DNA of 64,000 bases from Halopenitus sp041821145 (GTDB lineage: Archaea; Halobacteriota; Halobacteria; Halobacteriales; Haloferacaceae), in assembly GCF_041821145.1 (NCBI RefSeq), contig NZ_JBGUBC010000011.1, positions 1 to 64,000 on the forward strand. Direction: 5' to 3'. Positions 42,205 to 51,020 of the stretch are shown piece by piece (the stretch's first letter is position 1; each line of letters opens with the position of its first letter). Under the pieces are notes generated by a model. It was not told the DNA's origin. It did no database searches and saw only the letters and a list, made by a program, of their open reading frames with translations. The translations under genes and the position numbers were made by a program.

Positions 42205-42774
42205 ATGAACGTCCGCGAGGAGTTCGTATCCATCTATCGGGAGTCACTCCCGGTTCTCCTCGTCGCGCTTGGGGGCGGGCTCTTCTCGGGAGTCATTCTG
42301 GAGGAACTGCTCGCGAGCATCGAGCGGTTTCCGGGACTGTTGGTGATGGTTCCAGTGTTCCTTGCGACTCGCGGGAACGTCTACGGGGCGCTCGGCGGAC
42401 GAATATCGAGTGGGCTCCATCAGGGCCTCATTGAACCTCGTCTGGAGTGGAATGACCGCCTCGTCAACGCCGTCGTTGCCTCCTTCATCAACGCGATCGG
42501 CATCTCCGTCGTGATCGCGATCATCTCCTGGCTCGCGTTGCTGGGTTTGGGTCGTGAGTCCGCACATCCGCTCGAGTTCCTCGCGATCATGCTCATCTCG
42601 GGTGTGTTGACCTCGATCGTCTTGATCTTCGGCATGCTCTCGTTGCTCTTCGTGGGCTACACCCGGGGACACGATCCGGACAACCTCGTCGGGCCGATCG
42701 TCACCACGCTCGGTGACGTCTTCGGGATGGCGTTCCTCCTCGTCGCCGTCGGCACCGTCGAGGTGATCGGCTGA
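42205..42774 (+). CDS. MgtE/SLC41-type divalent cation transporter half, first gene
   Basis: The 189-residue protein has five membrane spans and the MgtE pore signature in variant form: LLVMVPVFLATRGNVYGALGGRISS (P...GN...GR). It lacks the cytoplasmic N and CBS gating domains of bacterial MgtE, so the channel is ungated or gated differently. The last base overlaps the first of the sister gene; the pair therefore encodes two half-channels that should form a heterodimer, like the duplicated membrane domains of SLC41. Confidence 0.85.
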   Translation: MNVREEFVSIYRESLPVLLVALGGGLFSGVILEELLASIERFPGLLVMVPVFLATRGNVYGALGGRISSGLHQGLIEPRLEWNDRLVNAVVASFINAIGISVVIAIISWLALLGLGRESAHPLEFLAIMLISGVLTSIVLIFGMLSLLFVGYTRGHDPDNLVGPIVTTLGDVFGMAFLLVAVGTVEVIG

Positions 42775-43352
42775 TGGCCGATCCGGGGGGATCGCTCGGG
42801 TCGTGGTCGACTCGCCGCATCATCCGGAACATGTTTCCGCTTCTCGTCGTACTCTCGGTGATCGTGTTGTGGGCCGGGATCACCCTCGAGGGTGCCGAGG
42901 AGTTGCTCGCCGAGTACGGTCTGCTCGCGGTGATGGTCCCGGTCATGGTCGGCATGGGGGGCAACCTCGGAGCCATCCTGAGCGCGCGGCTCACGACCCG
43001 GTTGCACCTCGGAACCACCGAGTTCGACCCGCGGGATCGACACCTGTGGGCGACTGTGAGCGCGATACTCGCGCTGGCGGCGACGGTCTTTTCGACCCTC
43101 GCGGTCACCGTCTGGCTGTTCGGTCGGATCGTGGGCGGCGGCCTGCCGCTTTCGACGATACTGTTCATCTCGCTTTCGAGCGGGCTGTCGGTCGCGATCA
43201 TCGCCGTCTGTTTCGCCATCGCGGCCACCTACGGTTCCTACCGACTTGGCATCGACCCGGACGATACGACGATCCCGATCGTGACGAACGTGGTCGACGT
43301 CTTCGGCATGCTCATCTTCCTCGGCATCTCGCGGTGGACCCTCGGGGTTTGA
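42774..43352 (+). CDS. MgtE/SLC41-type divalent cation transporter half, second gene
   Basis: The 192-residue protein is the sister of the preceding gene: five spans and the more canonical pore motif AVMVPVMVGMGGNLGAILSARL (MGGN-G...R). It is translationally coupled by a one-base overlap (TGATG). The Asp near NVVDVFGML in the last span corresponds to the conserved metal-site Asp of MgtE. Magnesium is the likely ion; cobalt or other divalents cannot be excluded. Confidence 0.85.
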   Translation: MADPGGSLGSWSTRRIIRNMFPLLVVLSVIVLWAGITLEGAEELLAEYGLLAVMVPVMVGMGGNLGAILSARLTTRLHLGTTEFDPRDRHLWATVSAILALAATVFSTLAVTVWLFGRIVGGGLPLSTILFISLSSGLSVAIIAVCFAIAATYGSYRLGIDPDDTTIPIVTNVVDVFGMLIFLGISRWTLGV

Positions 43353-43471
43353 ACCGGTATCGAGTCTCGCTCTGCCCGAGTTGAAGATTCGGATATCCCA
43401 CCCGAATTGGGAACCCGGAAAGAGCGATCGAGCGCGTGTGAGAGTCTCGCAGTCGCCGGCGGTCCCGAAAC

Positions 43472-43479
43472 CGTTTAGG
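43472..43479 (+). promoter_or_regulatory. TATA box of pyrG
   Basis: CGTTTAGG is centred 27 bases before ATG 43502, predicting a leaderless pyrG-guaAB mRNA. Confidence 0.45.
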
Positions 43480-43501
43480 TGGACGCTCGCGCACGGTCGG
43501 T

Positions 43502-45169
43502 ATGCCGACGGATCCCGATACGGGGTACGACCCCTCGCTTGGCCGGAAGTTCGTATTCGTCACTGGAGGTGTCATGTCCGGGCTGGGTAAGGGAATCACC
43601 GCCGCCAGCACCGGCCGACTCCTTGCGAATGCGGGGTTCGACGTGACTGCAGTGAAGATCGATCCCTATCTGAACGTCGACGCCGGAACGATGAACCCGT
43701 ACGAGCACGGCGAAGTGTACGTGCTCAAGGACGGCGGCGAGGTCGATCTGGATCTCGGGAACTACGAGCGGTTCCTCGGGGTCGACATGACCTCCGATCA
43801 CAACGTCACGACGGGCAAGACCTACCAGCACGTCATCGAGAACGAACGCGCGGGGGAGTATCTCGGCAAGACCGTCCAGATCATCCCGCACGTCACCGAC
43901 GACATCAAACGCCGGATCCGCGAGGCCGCCGAGGGGACGGACGTCTGTATCGTCGAGATCGGCGGGACGGTCGGGGACATCGAGTCGATGCCGTTCCTCG
44001 AGGCGCTCCGACAGTTCTCCCACGAGGAAGCCGATGAGGACGTTCTCTTTACCCACGTCACGCTCGTTCCCTACTCGAAGAACGGCGAACAGAAGACCAA
44101 ACCCACCCAACACTCGGTCAAGGAGCTGCGGTCGATCGGCCTCCAGCCGGACATCCTCGTTGGCCGGTGTGCGGACCGGCTCGACCTGGAAGTCAAAGAG
44201 AAGATCGCCCTCTTTTGTGACGTCCCGACCGAGGCCGTCTTCTCGAATCCGGACGTCGAGGACGTCTATCACGTTCCCCTGATGGTCGAGGACGAGGGAC
44301 TCGACGAGTACGTGATGTCCCGACTCGACATCGCCGAGGAGGCCCTTCCCAAACCGGAGCGCTCGACGCGATGGCGCGATCTCGTTACTCGCGATCGCGA
44401 CGAGGAGATCGACGTCGCGCTCGTGGGCAAATACGCCCTCGAGGACGCCTACATGTCGATCCACGAGGCCCTCAAACACGCCGGCATCCACACGGAAACG
44501 GAGGTGAACGTGCTGTGGGTCGACGCCGACGAGATGGCCGAAGAACACGAAGAACGGCTCTCCGAGGCCGACGGTATCGTCGTTCCTGGTGGGTTCGGCT
44601 CCCGCGGGACGGACGGGAAGATCGAAGCGATCCGATACGCCCGCAGAAACGACGTGCCGTTCCTCGGGCTCTGTCTCGGCTTTCAACTCGCGGTCGTCGA
44701 GCACGCCCGCAACGTCCTCGGACTTGAGGACGCCCACTCCGCCGAACTCGATCCGGAGACGTCAGATCCCGTTATCGATCTCCTCCCCGAACAGTACGAG
44801 ACCGAGGACATGGGTGGCACGATGCGACTCGGCGCCCACGAGACCGCGATCGAACCGGACACGCTCGCCGCCGATATTTACGAGGACGACTCCTGTACCG
44901 AACGACATCGTCACCGATACGAGGTGAATCCCGAGTACATCGACCGGCTTGAGTCCAACCACCTGCGCTTTTCGGGACGCGCCGAAAATCGCATGGAGAT
45001 CCTCGAACGCGAGGACCATCCGTTCTTCTTCGGAACTCAGTACCATCCTGAGTTCCGATCGCGACCGGACCGGGCGAGTCCGCCGTTCGTGGCGTTCGTC
45101 AGGAAGGTTCTCGAGGAGACGCACGAGAAAACGGACGAGACATCCGCCGACGAGGAGGTTACCGCATAA
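43502..45169 (+). CDS. pyrG: CTP synthase
   Basis: The 555-residue enzyme aminates UTP to CTP with glutamine. The synthetase domain has FVTGGVMSGLGKG, KIDPYLNVDAGTM and GGTVGDIES; the glutaminase domain (about 300 on) has VVPGGFGSRG, the nucleophile Cys in LGLCLGFQLAV and the His-Glu in YHPEF. Length and motifs are normal. Its TAA shares its last A with the ATG of guaAB, so the two nucleotide-biosynthesis genes are coupled. Confidence 0.98.
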   Translation: MPTDPDTGYDPSLGRKFVFVTGGVMSGLGKGITAASTGRLLANAGFDVTAVKIDPYLNVDAGTMNPYEHGEVYVLKDGGEVDLDLGNYERFLGVDMTSDHNVTTGKTYQHVIENERAGEYLGKTVQIIPHVTDDIKRRIREAAEGTDVCIVEIGGTVGDIESMPFLEALRQFSHEEADEDVLFTHVTLVPYSKNGEQKTKPTQHSVKELRSIGLQPDILVGRCADRLDLEVKEKIALFCDVPTEAVFSNPDVEDVYHVPLMVEDEGLDEYVMSRLDIAEEALPKPERSTRWRDLVTRDRDEEIDVALVGKYALEDAYMSIHEALKHAGIHTETEVNVLWVDADEMAEEHEERLSEADGIVVPGGFGSRGTDGKIEAIRYARRNDVPFLGLCLGFQLAVVEHARNVLGLEDAHSAELDPETSDPVIDLLPEQYETEDMGGTMRLGAHETAIEPDTLAADIYEDDSCTERHRHRYEVNPEYIDRLESNHLRFSGRAENRMEILEREDHPFFFGTQYHPEFRSRPDRASPPFVAFVRKVLEETHEKTDETSADEEVTA

Positions 45170-46086
45170 TGGTTGCTACCGACGAATTCATCGAAGAAGC
45201 GGTTGAACGGATCGGCGAACAGATCGGCGACTCAAACGCGATTATCGCCCTCTCCGGCGGTGTCGACTCCTCGGTGGCGGCAACGCTCGCCTACGAGGCC
45301 GTCGGCGACCAGCTCACTCCGGTGTACGTCGACACGGGGTTGATGCGCAAAGGAGAGACCGAGGAGATCCGAGAGACGTTCTCGTTCATGGACTCGCTGC
45401 GGGTGATCGAGGCGGCCGACCGCTACTTCGATCGGCTGGAGGGCGTCACCGATCCCGAGCGAAAACGCGAGGTCATCGGCGATCAGTTCATCCGCGAGTT
45501 CGAACGCGAGGCGCGAGACGTGGACGCCGATGTCCTCGTCCAGGGGACGATCTACCCCGACCGGATCGAAAGCGAGGGTGGGATCAAATCCCACCACAAC
45601 GTCGGCGGACTTCCGGAGGTGATCGACTTCGAGACCATCGTCGAGCCGGTTCGTGACCTGTACAAAGACGAGGTCCGCGAGGTTGCGCGCGAACTCGGAC
45701 TCGAGGAGATCATCTCGGAGCGAATGCCCTTCCCCGGCCCCGGACTCGCCGTCCGGGTCGTCGGCGAGGTCACCCCCGAGAAGGCCGACGTCGCCCGCGA
45801 GGCGTGTCACGTCGTCGAGGACGAACTCGAGGAGTACGACCCGTGGCAGGCGTTCGCCGCCGTCGTCGGGAAGGGGACCGGCGTGAAAGGCGATAACCGC
45901 GTCCACGGGTGGATCGTCGCCGTTCGCTCCGTCGAGAGCCGCGACGGGATGACCGCGCGCGCCCAGGAGATCGACTGGAACACCCTTCAACGCATCCAGA
46001 GCCGCATCACCGGCGAGAACGAAGACGTCGCCCGCGTGGTCTATGACGTGACCCACAAGCCGCCGGCGACGATCGAGTACGAGTGA
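45169..46086 (+). CDS. guaAB: GMP synthase ATP-pyrophosphatase subunit
   Basis: The 305-residue protein is the synthetase half of the split archaeal GMP synthase: P-loop ALSGGVDSSVAA (about 28-39), QGTIYPDRIES, GGLPEV and the C-terminal dimerisation domain ending HKPPATIEYE. Its glutaminase partner (guaAA) is not adjacent and must lie elsewhere. It overlaps pyrG by one base. Confidence 0.97.
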   Translation: MVATDEFIEEAVERIGEQIGDSNAIIALSGGVDSSVAATLAYEAVGDQLTPVYVDTGLMRKGETEEIRETFSFMDSLRVIEAADRYFDRLEGVTDPERKREVIGDQFIREFEREARDVDADVLVQGTIYPDRIESEGGIKSHHNVGGLPEVIDFETIVEPVRDLYKDEVREVARELGLEEIISERMPFPGPGLAVRVVGEVTPEKADVAREACHVVEDELEEYDPWQAFAAVVGKGTGVKGDNRVHGWIVAVRSVESRDGMTARAQEIDWNTLQRIQSRITGENEDVARVVYDVTHKPPATIEYE

Positions 46087-46090
46087 TTTG

Positions 46091-46432
46091 ATGGTCGTCG
46101 TCGTACCCCTCGTCATCGTCGCAGGCCCGGACGAACACGATATCGGCGAGGCGTTCGACGCCCGCGGTGCCGAGGTCCGTCGGATACGGGACGTCGTCTC
46201 CGCCGACACGCTCCAAGATGCAGGCATCGAGAACGCCGATATCCTCGTGATCACGGACATCGACGAGGCGACCGGGATCGCGGTCGCCAAGGAGTTGAAT
46301 CCTGAGGTCAGAGCCGTCGCCTACGCCGACCGGTCGCTCCCGGAGTTCCTCTCGGGCGTCGCCGACCTCGCGATCGATCCCGACCTGATGGACCCGGAGG
46401 TAGTCGCGGAAGAATTCCTCAACCGGAAATAG
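46091..46432 (+). CDS. Small Rossmann-like haloarchaeal protein
   Basis: The 113-residue acidic protein has alternating strands and helices (VVVVPLVIVAGPDEHDIGEAF, ADILVITDIDEATGIAVAKEL, VRAVAYADRSLPEFL, LAIDPDLMDPEVVAEEFL). It resembles the nucleotide-binding half-domain of TrkA-N/RCK-like proteins but lacks a clear GxGxxG. It is conserved next to pyrG-guaAB in haloarchaea and is sometimes labelled CTP synthetase-associated; the function is unknown. It starts 4 bases after guaAB. Confidence 0.75.
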   Translation: MVVVVPLVIVAGPDEHDIGEAFDARGAEVRRIRDVVSADTLQDAGIENADILVITDIDEATGIAVAKELNPEVRAVAYADRSLPEFLSGVADLAIDPDLMDPEVVAEEFLNRK

Positions 46433-46447
46433 CCGTTCCCGTCCGCC

Positions 46448-47035
46448 TCACCCGTTCTCAAGGGTCTCGACGTCCACACCAAGCACTGCAAAGGCCTCCT
46501 CAATGTCGCCCTCGAACTTCGAAAGTAACTCGCGAGCGTCGCTTCTCGTCGTGTCGGAGATGGGAACGTGAACCATACCCGCCCCGGGCTGACCGTAGAC
46601 CACGCTCGAGCCGAGCGGCGCGGCGGCGATCGCCGGTAGCGCGGCCAGATCCTCCTCGCCGTCGACTTCGATGACCGTCCGGTCCGAATGGTCGATCGCC
46701 TCCCGCAACGCGACGAGTAGGTCCCGTGAGAGTTCACCTGGCGGATTCTCGACTGCGATCCGGGTCTCGCCGATCCCGGTGAGGGCCCGACGGATCTCGG
46801 CTTCGACCGCCTCTCGCTCCGTCCGGCCGTCGATGAGGGCGACGTCGGGCTCCCGTCCCGCCATGTGGAGGTGGTATGTGACGACGTCGCCGACGGCGAT
46901 GAGCGGCGCAGTCGCTCCCTCGGCATGTTCCACGCGCGTTTCGGCGACACGCTCGAGAAGGTCGTCGACGTCCGTCGTCACCGAACCAAGCGGCTCTTTG
47001 AACGCCGAACGGAGTTCCGTGGGGAGTCGTAACAT
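46448..47035 (-). CDS. GTP-dependent dephospho-CoA kinase (DUF359)
   Basis: The 195-residue protein matches the DUF359 family, shown in Thermococcales to make CoA from dephospho-CoA with GTP. Visible family pieces: LIAVGDVVTYHL, PDVALIDGRTERE, VENPPGELSRDL, VIEVDGEEDLAALPAI and GSSVVYGQPGAGMV, where GQPGAG closes the active site. The link to spt4 and rpoE1 upstream is conserved in archaea. Confidence 0.88.
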   Translation of the reverse strand: MLRLPTELRSAFKEPLGSVTTDVDDLLERVAETRVEHAEGATAPLIAVGDVVTYHLHMAGREPDVALIDGRTEREAVEAEIRRALTGIGETRIAVENPPGELSRDLLVALREAIDHSDRTVIEVDGEEDLAALPAIAAAPLGSSVVYGQPGAGMVHVPISDTTRSDARELLSKFEGDIEEAFAVLGVDVETLENG

Positions 47036-47123
47036 GGCGAGATGGATCGATCACGCCGGTGTGCCGCAATGGGCACCGTTGTGTGTCGACATGGCTCCGG
47101 ATACTGCGACGTGTCGCGATCGG

Positions 47124-47321
47124 CTATCGAACCTTCAGTGCGTAGGATCCGGCTTCGGTGATGTTCATTTCCTCTGCGATCTGGCTGTCCTCCGGGTGGT
47201 TAATGATCACGTATCCCGCCCAATCCTCGGTCAGTGAGGAGGATCCACAGAGCGTACACGTCTGTGAGTCGGGGTCGTTAACGTAGTGACACTCCCGACA
47301 GGCGAGACGATCCTCGGCCAT
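47124..47321 (-). CDS. spt4: Transcription elongation factor Spt4 (RpoE2)
   Basis: The 65-residue zinc protein has CRECH and CTLCG as the four zinc ligands and EDWAGYVIINHPEDS as the conserved strand-turn. It pairs with Spt5 to keep RNA polymerase processive. Its start overlaps the rpoE1 stop by one base (ATG/TGA at 47321), the classical archaeal arrangement. Confidence 0.95.
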   Translation of the reverse strand: MAEDRLACRECHYVNDPDSQTCTLCGSSSLTEDWAGYVIINHPEDSQIAEEMNITEAGSYALKVR

Positions 47322-47905
47322 CAGTCCTCCTCCACGACGCCTTCACTCTGCTGTTCGCGGCGTCGCTTTTCGGAGTCGAGCCACTCGTGTTTGCCCAGCC
47401 CTGGCTGTTTGGCGGTGAGTCCGATCTTCGAGTCACGGGGATTGCGCTCGTCGATGCTCTTTGTGACGATCCGGACGCGTACGGCGTCGTCGACGCCGAG
47501 CGTCTTATCGGAGTCCGAGGAGGCCAACTGCTGGTTGGCCGCGTCGAAGTTGAGGTATTCGTCAGTGATCTGGGAGACGTGCAACAGTCCGTCAACCGGG
47601 CCGATGCCGACGAAGGCACCGAACTCGACCGTCTCGACGACGGTCCCGTCGACGACTTCCTGCATTCCGGGATCGTAGGTGAGTGCGTCGAATTCGACGT
47701 CGTAATAGACGCCGGGGCGATTGGGCAACACCGCGCCATCGCCGATGTCGTGTACGTCGATGACGCTCACGACGCTGCCGACATCCTCATCCATTCGTCC
47801 CTCCAGTTTGTCCTGCAACAAGGCTTTCACCCGGTTCTCGGACACGTCCGCCAGGTGTTTCGGCGGTACTTCGACCGTATCTGTGAGTCGTACTCGCTTG
47901 TACAT
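47321..47905 (-). CDS. rpoE1: DNA-directed RNA polymerase subunit E' (Rpo7)
   Basis: The 194-residue subunit forms the polymerase stalk with Rpo4. The N-terminal tip domain (YKRVRLTDTVEVPPKHLA) is followed by an S1/OB fold (about 82-165: GTVVETVEFGAFVGIGPVDGLLHVSQI) that binds nascent RNA. The C-terminal 25 residues are a basic-acidic tail. It precedes spt4 with a one-base overlap. Confidence 0.95.
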   Translation of the reverse strand: MYKRVRLTDTVEVPPKHLADVSENRVKALLQDKLEGRMDEDVGSVVSVIDVHDIGDGAVLPNRPGVYYDVEFDALTYDPGMQEVVDGTVVETVEFGAFVGIGPVDGLLHVSQITDEYLNFDAANQQLASSDSDKTLGVDDAVRVRIVTKSIDERNPRDSKIGLTAKQPGLGKHEWLDSEKRRREQQSEGVVEED

Positions 47906-47912
47906 GCGTTCG

Positions 47913-48407
47913 CTATGGTTCCCTTATCGCCAGTGCGTTCTGCCCCCTTAAACCGATTACTGGTACGTTCCGGGCCAGGATTCGGTCCGTGAGGGTTCGA
48001 TCGTTCGTGACGACGTACTCGACTGCGCCCCGTTCGGCGAGGGCAACGAGTACGTCGTCAGCGTATTCGTTCGTCGATCCGCTCGATTCCTCCCGCGTTC
48101 CGTTCGCCGCGTCCGTGTCGATCAGGTCGGCCCGTTGGGCCAGATCGGCGCCAACGTTCGCGGCGGCCGCTTCCGTCCCACCGCCGTCGGCGAGCCGATC
48201 GAGTTCGGCTCGAACGGCCGCCGGGACGACCGCCCGATACTCGCCCAGGAGCCGATCGAGTTCCTCGAAGAGGCGAACGTTTGCTTCCACGGGCGCCATC
48301 AACGCGCTCGTGTCCAACGCGACGACCGGAGCGGCCGAATCGCGGTCCGCAGTTCGGCTGCCGGTCGCGTTCCCGTTCGCTTCGTGCCGCGACGAGTTCC
48401 CGAACAC
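47913..48407 (-). CDS. PIN-domain nuclease-like protein (archaeal FCF1/eIF2-gamma neighbour)
   Basis: The 164-residue protein has a low-complexity N-terminus (1-25) and a PIN domain with the acidic quartet: VALDTSALM (Asp), RAELDRL (Glu), EYADDVLV (Asp) and TNDRTLTDRIL (Asp). All metal-site residues are present, so ribonuclease activity is possible. It starts with GTG one base after the eIF2-gamma stop and precedes rpoE1, a conserved archaeal order; a role in ribosome or rRNA processing is inference. Confidence 0.85.
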   Translation of the reverse strand: MFGNSSRHEANGNATGSRTADRDSAAPVVALDTSALMAPVEANVRLFEELDRLLGEYRAVVPAAVRAELDRLADGGGTEAAAANVGADLAQRADLIDTDAANGTREESSGSTNEYADDVLVALAERGAVEYVVTNDRTLTDRILARNVPVIGLRGQNALAIREP

Positions 48408-48408
48408 G

Positions 48409-49632
48409 CTATTTCAGCGTCCCGACGCCGATGAGTCGCCAGCGCGCACCGACACGGCGGTTGATGGCGATCTGGACGCCCACCTCTGCACAGACGGGGC
48501 GTTTGAGACTCACCTCACACTCCCCGTCTCTCGCGCTCGTGACGGACCCGACCGTGGTGGCGGTGCCGACGGTGAGCATCAGCGGCTCGCCGGTGGAGAT
48601 CTCCTCGATCTCTCCTTCGCCGACGATCCGATCGAGGAGATCGACGCCCATCTCGAAGGAGTCGCGCGTCGGCGGGAGCGCCCCCGGTTCCCCGGCGACC
48701 TGCCCCGCGAGCGCGTCGCCTTTCGTGAGACTCGGATCGAGCCCGGTTCCCACGCCGAGAAGGCCGCCCGGACGGGCGGTTTCAACCTGTTCACCGCCGG
48801 CTTGTAACGACCGGATCGTCGTCGTCAGCGGTTTCCACTCGGTTCGTCCCTCCTCGTCGATCTCCCGGCCCGGCCGGATCTCGAGATCGTCTCCGACCTC
48901 GAATTCGCCCTCGACGAGCGAGCCGCCGACGACGCCACCCTGGAGTTCCTCGAAGGTCGAGCCCGGACGATTGATGTCGAACGAGCGCGCGGCGTACATC
49001 TGGGCGGGCGCATTGGAATCGCGATCGGGGGTCGGGATCTCCTCTTCGATCGCCTGAATCAGCAGATCGAGGTTGACCTCCTGTTGGGCAGAGACGGGGA
49101 CGATCGGTGCGCCCTCCGCGACGGTTCCCTCGACGAAGTCTCGGATCTGCTCGTGGTTGTCGATCGCGCGATCGCGGTCGACCAGATCGACTTTGTTCTG
49201 GGCGATGACGATGTCGTCGATCCCGATGATGTCGAGCGCCATCAGGTGCTCTTCGGTCTGTGCCTGCGGGACGTCCTCGGTCGCGCTCACGACGAGGACG
49301 GCGCCGTCCATGATCGCGGCGCCCGAGAGCATCGTCGCCATCAGCGTCTCGTGGCCCGGGGCGTCGACGAACGAGACCGTTCGTCGAGCCTCACTTTCAG
49401 TACCGTCGGGACATTCCTCCTCGACGGTGTATCGTTCCGGCTCCTCGAGGCCCGGGCAGTCGCGGAACGTGGCGTCCGCGTAGCCGAGCCGAATGGAGAT
49501 GCCGCGTTTCATCTCCTCGGAGTGTTGGTCCGTCCACGATCCCGACAACGCCTGGACGAGCGTCGTCTTCCCGTGGTCGACGTGGCCGACGAGTCCGATG
49601 TTCACCTCCGGTTGTGTGTAGTCTTTTGTCAC
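48409..49632 (-). CDS. eif2g: Translation initiation factor aIF2 subunit gamma
   Basis: The 407-residue GTPase carries initiator Met-tRNA to the small subunit. G1 GHVDHGKTTL (16-25), G3 VDAPGHE, G4 NKVD and the domain II-III core (SFDINRPGSTFEELQGGVVG) are complete. The start needs care: an open frame runs to 49722, but GTG 49632 has GGAGGT (complement 49638-49643) five bases before it and begins with the usual KDYTQPEVNIGLVG. A TATA box about 55 bases upstream gives a short leader that contains this ribosome-binding site. Confidence 0.96.
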   Translation of the reverse strand: MTKDYTQPEVNIGLVGHVDHGKTTLVQALSGSWTDQHSEEMKRGISIRLGYADATFRDCPGLEEPERYTVEEECPDGTESEARRTVSFVDAPGHETLMATMLSGAAIMDGAVLVVSATEDVPQAQTEEHLMALDIIGIDDIVIAQNKVDLVDRDRAIDNHEQIRDFVEGTVAEGAPIVPVSAQQEVNLDLLIQAIEEEIPTPDRDSNAPAQMYAARSFDINRPGSTFEELQGGVVGGSLVEGEFEVGDDLEIRPGREIDEEGRTEWKPLTTTIRSLQAGGEQVETARPGGLLGVGTGLDPSLTKGDALAGQVAGEPGALPPTRDSFEMGVDLLDRIVGEGEIEEISTGEPLMLTVGTATTVGSVTSARDGECEVSLKRPVCAEVGVQIAINRRVGARWRLIGVGTLK

Positions 49633-49682
49633 CGTAAACCTCCTTTGGGAGTAATCTTGTGCGGAATTCGCTCCGTGCGAGT

Positions 49683-49691
49683 GATAAAGTT
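49683..49691 (-). promoter_or_regulatory. TATA box of the aIF2-gamma operon
   Basis: The minus strand reads ACTTTATCA, giving a start near 49660 and a leader of about 28 bases with a strong GGAGG. The operon continues through the PIN gene, rpoE1, spt4 and the DUF359 kinase. Confidence 0.45.
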
Positions 49692-49774
49692 GCTGTTCTC
49701 CGGACGGACGGTGTGGGAACAACCGACACCCACAACGGTGCTAGACGGGAGCGAAACCCCGGTTTTAGCCTGTG

Positions 49775-49997
49775 TTACTCCCAGCCAGCGGGGTCGACGG
49801 CCCGACCGACAAAGAGCACGACGCCGGTCGGCCGATCGCGGATCGCGAACAGGAACGGACGGTCGGCGATGAACTCGAAGGGGTCCATCGGCGCTGAGTC
49901 GGCTCGGATCACGACCCCAGTCGCGGCGGAGACGACCTGAATCGACGGATTCCGTGGGTCGAATGGCAGCTCCGAGCGACGCTCCGTCCGAGGGCGT
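49775..49997 (-). pseudogene. Serpin C-terminal relic
   Basis: Directly after the stop of the upstream gene an open frame ends with a serpin C-terminus: FEFIADRPFLFAIRD matches the serpin family signature position for position, preceded by SAATGVVIRADSAP (reactive-loop hinge-like) and followed by TGVVLFVGRAVDP and a TAA at 49775-49777. Only about 70 codons remain, there is no usable start except an internal ATG 36 codons from the end, and the N-terminal 300 residues of a serpin are absent. It is therefore a gene relic. Haloarchaea carry few serpins, so horizontal origin is possible. Confidence 0.7.
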
Positions 49998-50435
49998 TCA
50001 CTCGTCGGTACGGAGCCGTTCGTGATAGATCCGGCCGAACGCGTTCCGCCGGAGGGTACCGATCGCGGCCTCCGTCTCCTCCTGGAACGTCGCCGCGATT
50101 ACCCTCTCCGCGAACGGTGCGGCGTGCCAGACGATCCCGTCGACGTGTTCGGAGCCGAGCAGCTCGACGTCGTCCTCGTCGTATCTGTCTCGCGCGTCGA
50201 GCCACTCCTCGAAGGCCGACCGATCGCCCACATGGACTCGAAGCATGGATGCGAACAGCGCGTCACGGGCGGTTTCGACCACCTCGCCGGTGACGCGATC
50301 GGCATACTCGTCAGCGTCGAAGGACATCGCTTTCGCAGTCTCGCGAACGACCACCTTCGCGGCCGGTCCAGCCTCGGCGTACTGCGTGCGTGCCTCCGCC
50401 ACCGTCTCCGGCGCGAACGCTCCCCGCGTGTTCAT
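49998..50435 (-). CDS. Haloarchaeal conserved hypothetical protein (DUF5809-like)
   Basis: The 145-residue helical protein has no catalytic motif that I recognise; ETVAEARTQYAEAGPAAKVVVRE and MLRVHVGDRSAFEEWLD are conserved-looking stretches. I chose ATG 50435 over the in-frame GTG at 50441. It follows the next gene with 21 bases between and the two are a recurring pair in haloarchaea, probably one operon. Confidence 0.78.
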   Translation of the reverse strand: MNTRGAFAPETVAEARTQYAEAGPAAKVVVRETAKAMSFDADEYADRVTGEVVETARDALFASMLRVHVGDRSAFEEWLDARDRYDEDDVELLGSEHVDGIVWHAAPFAERVIAATFQEETEAAIGTLRRNAFGRIYHERLRTDE

Positions 50436-50456
50436 GGACACACGTACGCGTAACGT

Positions 50457-50942
50457 TCAAAAGGACGTTCCGTTTTCGCCGTCTTCCTCATCCACAGCCT
50501 CCTCGTCTTTCCCGTCCGCGTCCGTCCGCGTTTGACGGGCCAACTCCCGAGCCTTCTCGATCGCCGCCCGAGTCTCGGCGTCGGGAGCCGACGCGCCTGG
50601 ACCGCCCGTACCGGTGGCGTCGACGTCCCGGCCGTGGCCGTGGTCGTGATCGTGATCATGACTCCGGTCGTGGCCCCGATCCGGAACGCCCTCCACGTCC
50701 GGTCGCCCGCGATCGTGATCGTGGACAGTATCCTCGAACACCTCCTGGTACTCGGCCGTCGTCGCGTACTCGGTCACCTCGGCAGCCAGTTCCGCCGGCT
50801 CCCGACGTGACCACTCCGGGGCGTGCTCCTCGAGCCACTCCTCGTGGTCGTCGCCGTGTAACATCGCCGTGAACGCGAGGTGGTGTGCCAGATGTTCGCC
50901 GTCACGCTGGGGCACCTCACAGACCGGACACGCATATCCCAT
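50457..50942 (-). CDS. Conserved protein with N-terminal zinc-finger-like motif (DUF5810-like)
   Basis: The 161-residue protein starts MGYACPVCEVPQRDGEHLAH, a CPxC...H-x4-H pattern suited to one zinc ion. It continues with helices (EEWLEEHAPEWSRR) and ends in a low-complexity His/Asp/Arg region (about 95-115: repeats of HD and RGHD) and an acidic tail. The His-rich part could bind metal but may also be neutral drift. The longer frame to 50999 is not supported by motifs. Confidence 0.78.
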   Translation of the reverse strand: MGYACPVCEVPQRDGEHLAHHLAFTAMLHGDDHEEWLEEHAPEWSRREPAELAAEVTEYATTAEYQEVFEDTVHDHDRGRPDVEGVPDRGHDRSHDHDHDHGHGRDVDATGTGGPGASAPDAETRAAIEKARELARQTRTDADGKDEEAVDEEDGENGTSF

Positions 50943-51020
50943 CGGTAACGACTCGGGGAGTCGGGGATTTGAAAGCGTCGTCGAAGAACCGACCGGCACG
51001 TCCGATCCCGGGCCGAAGAA

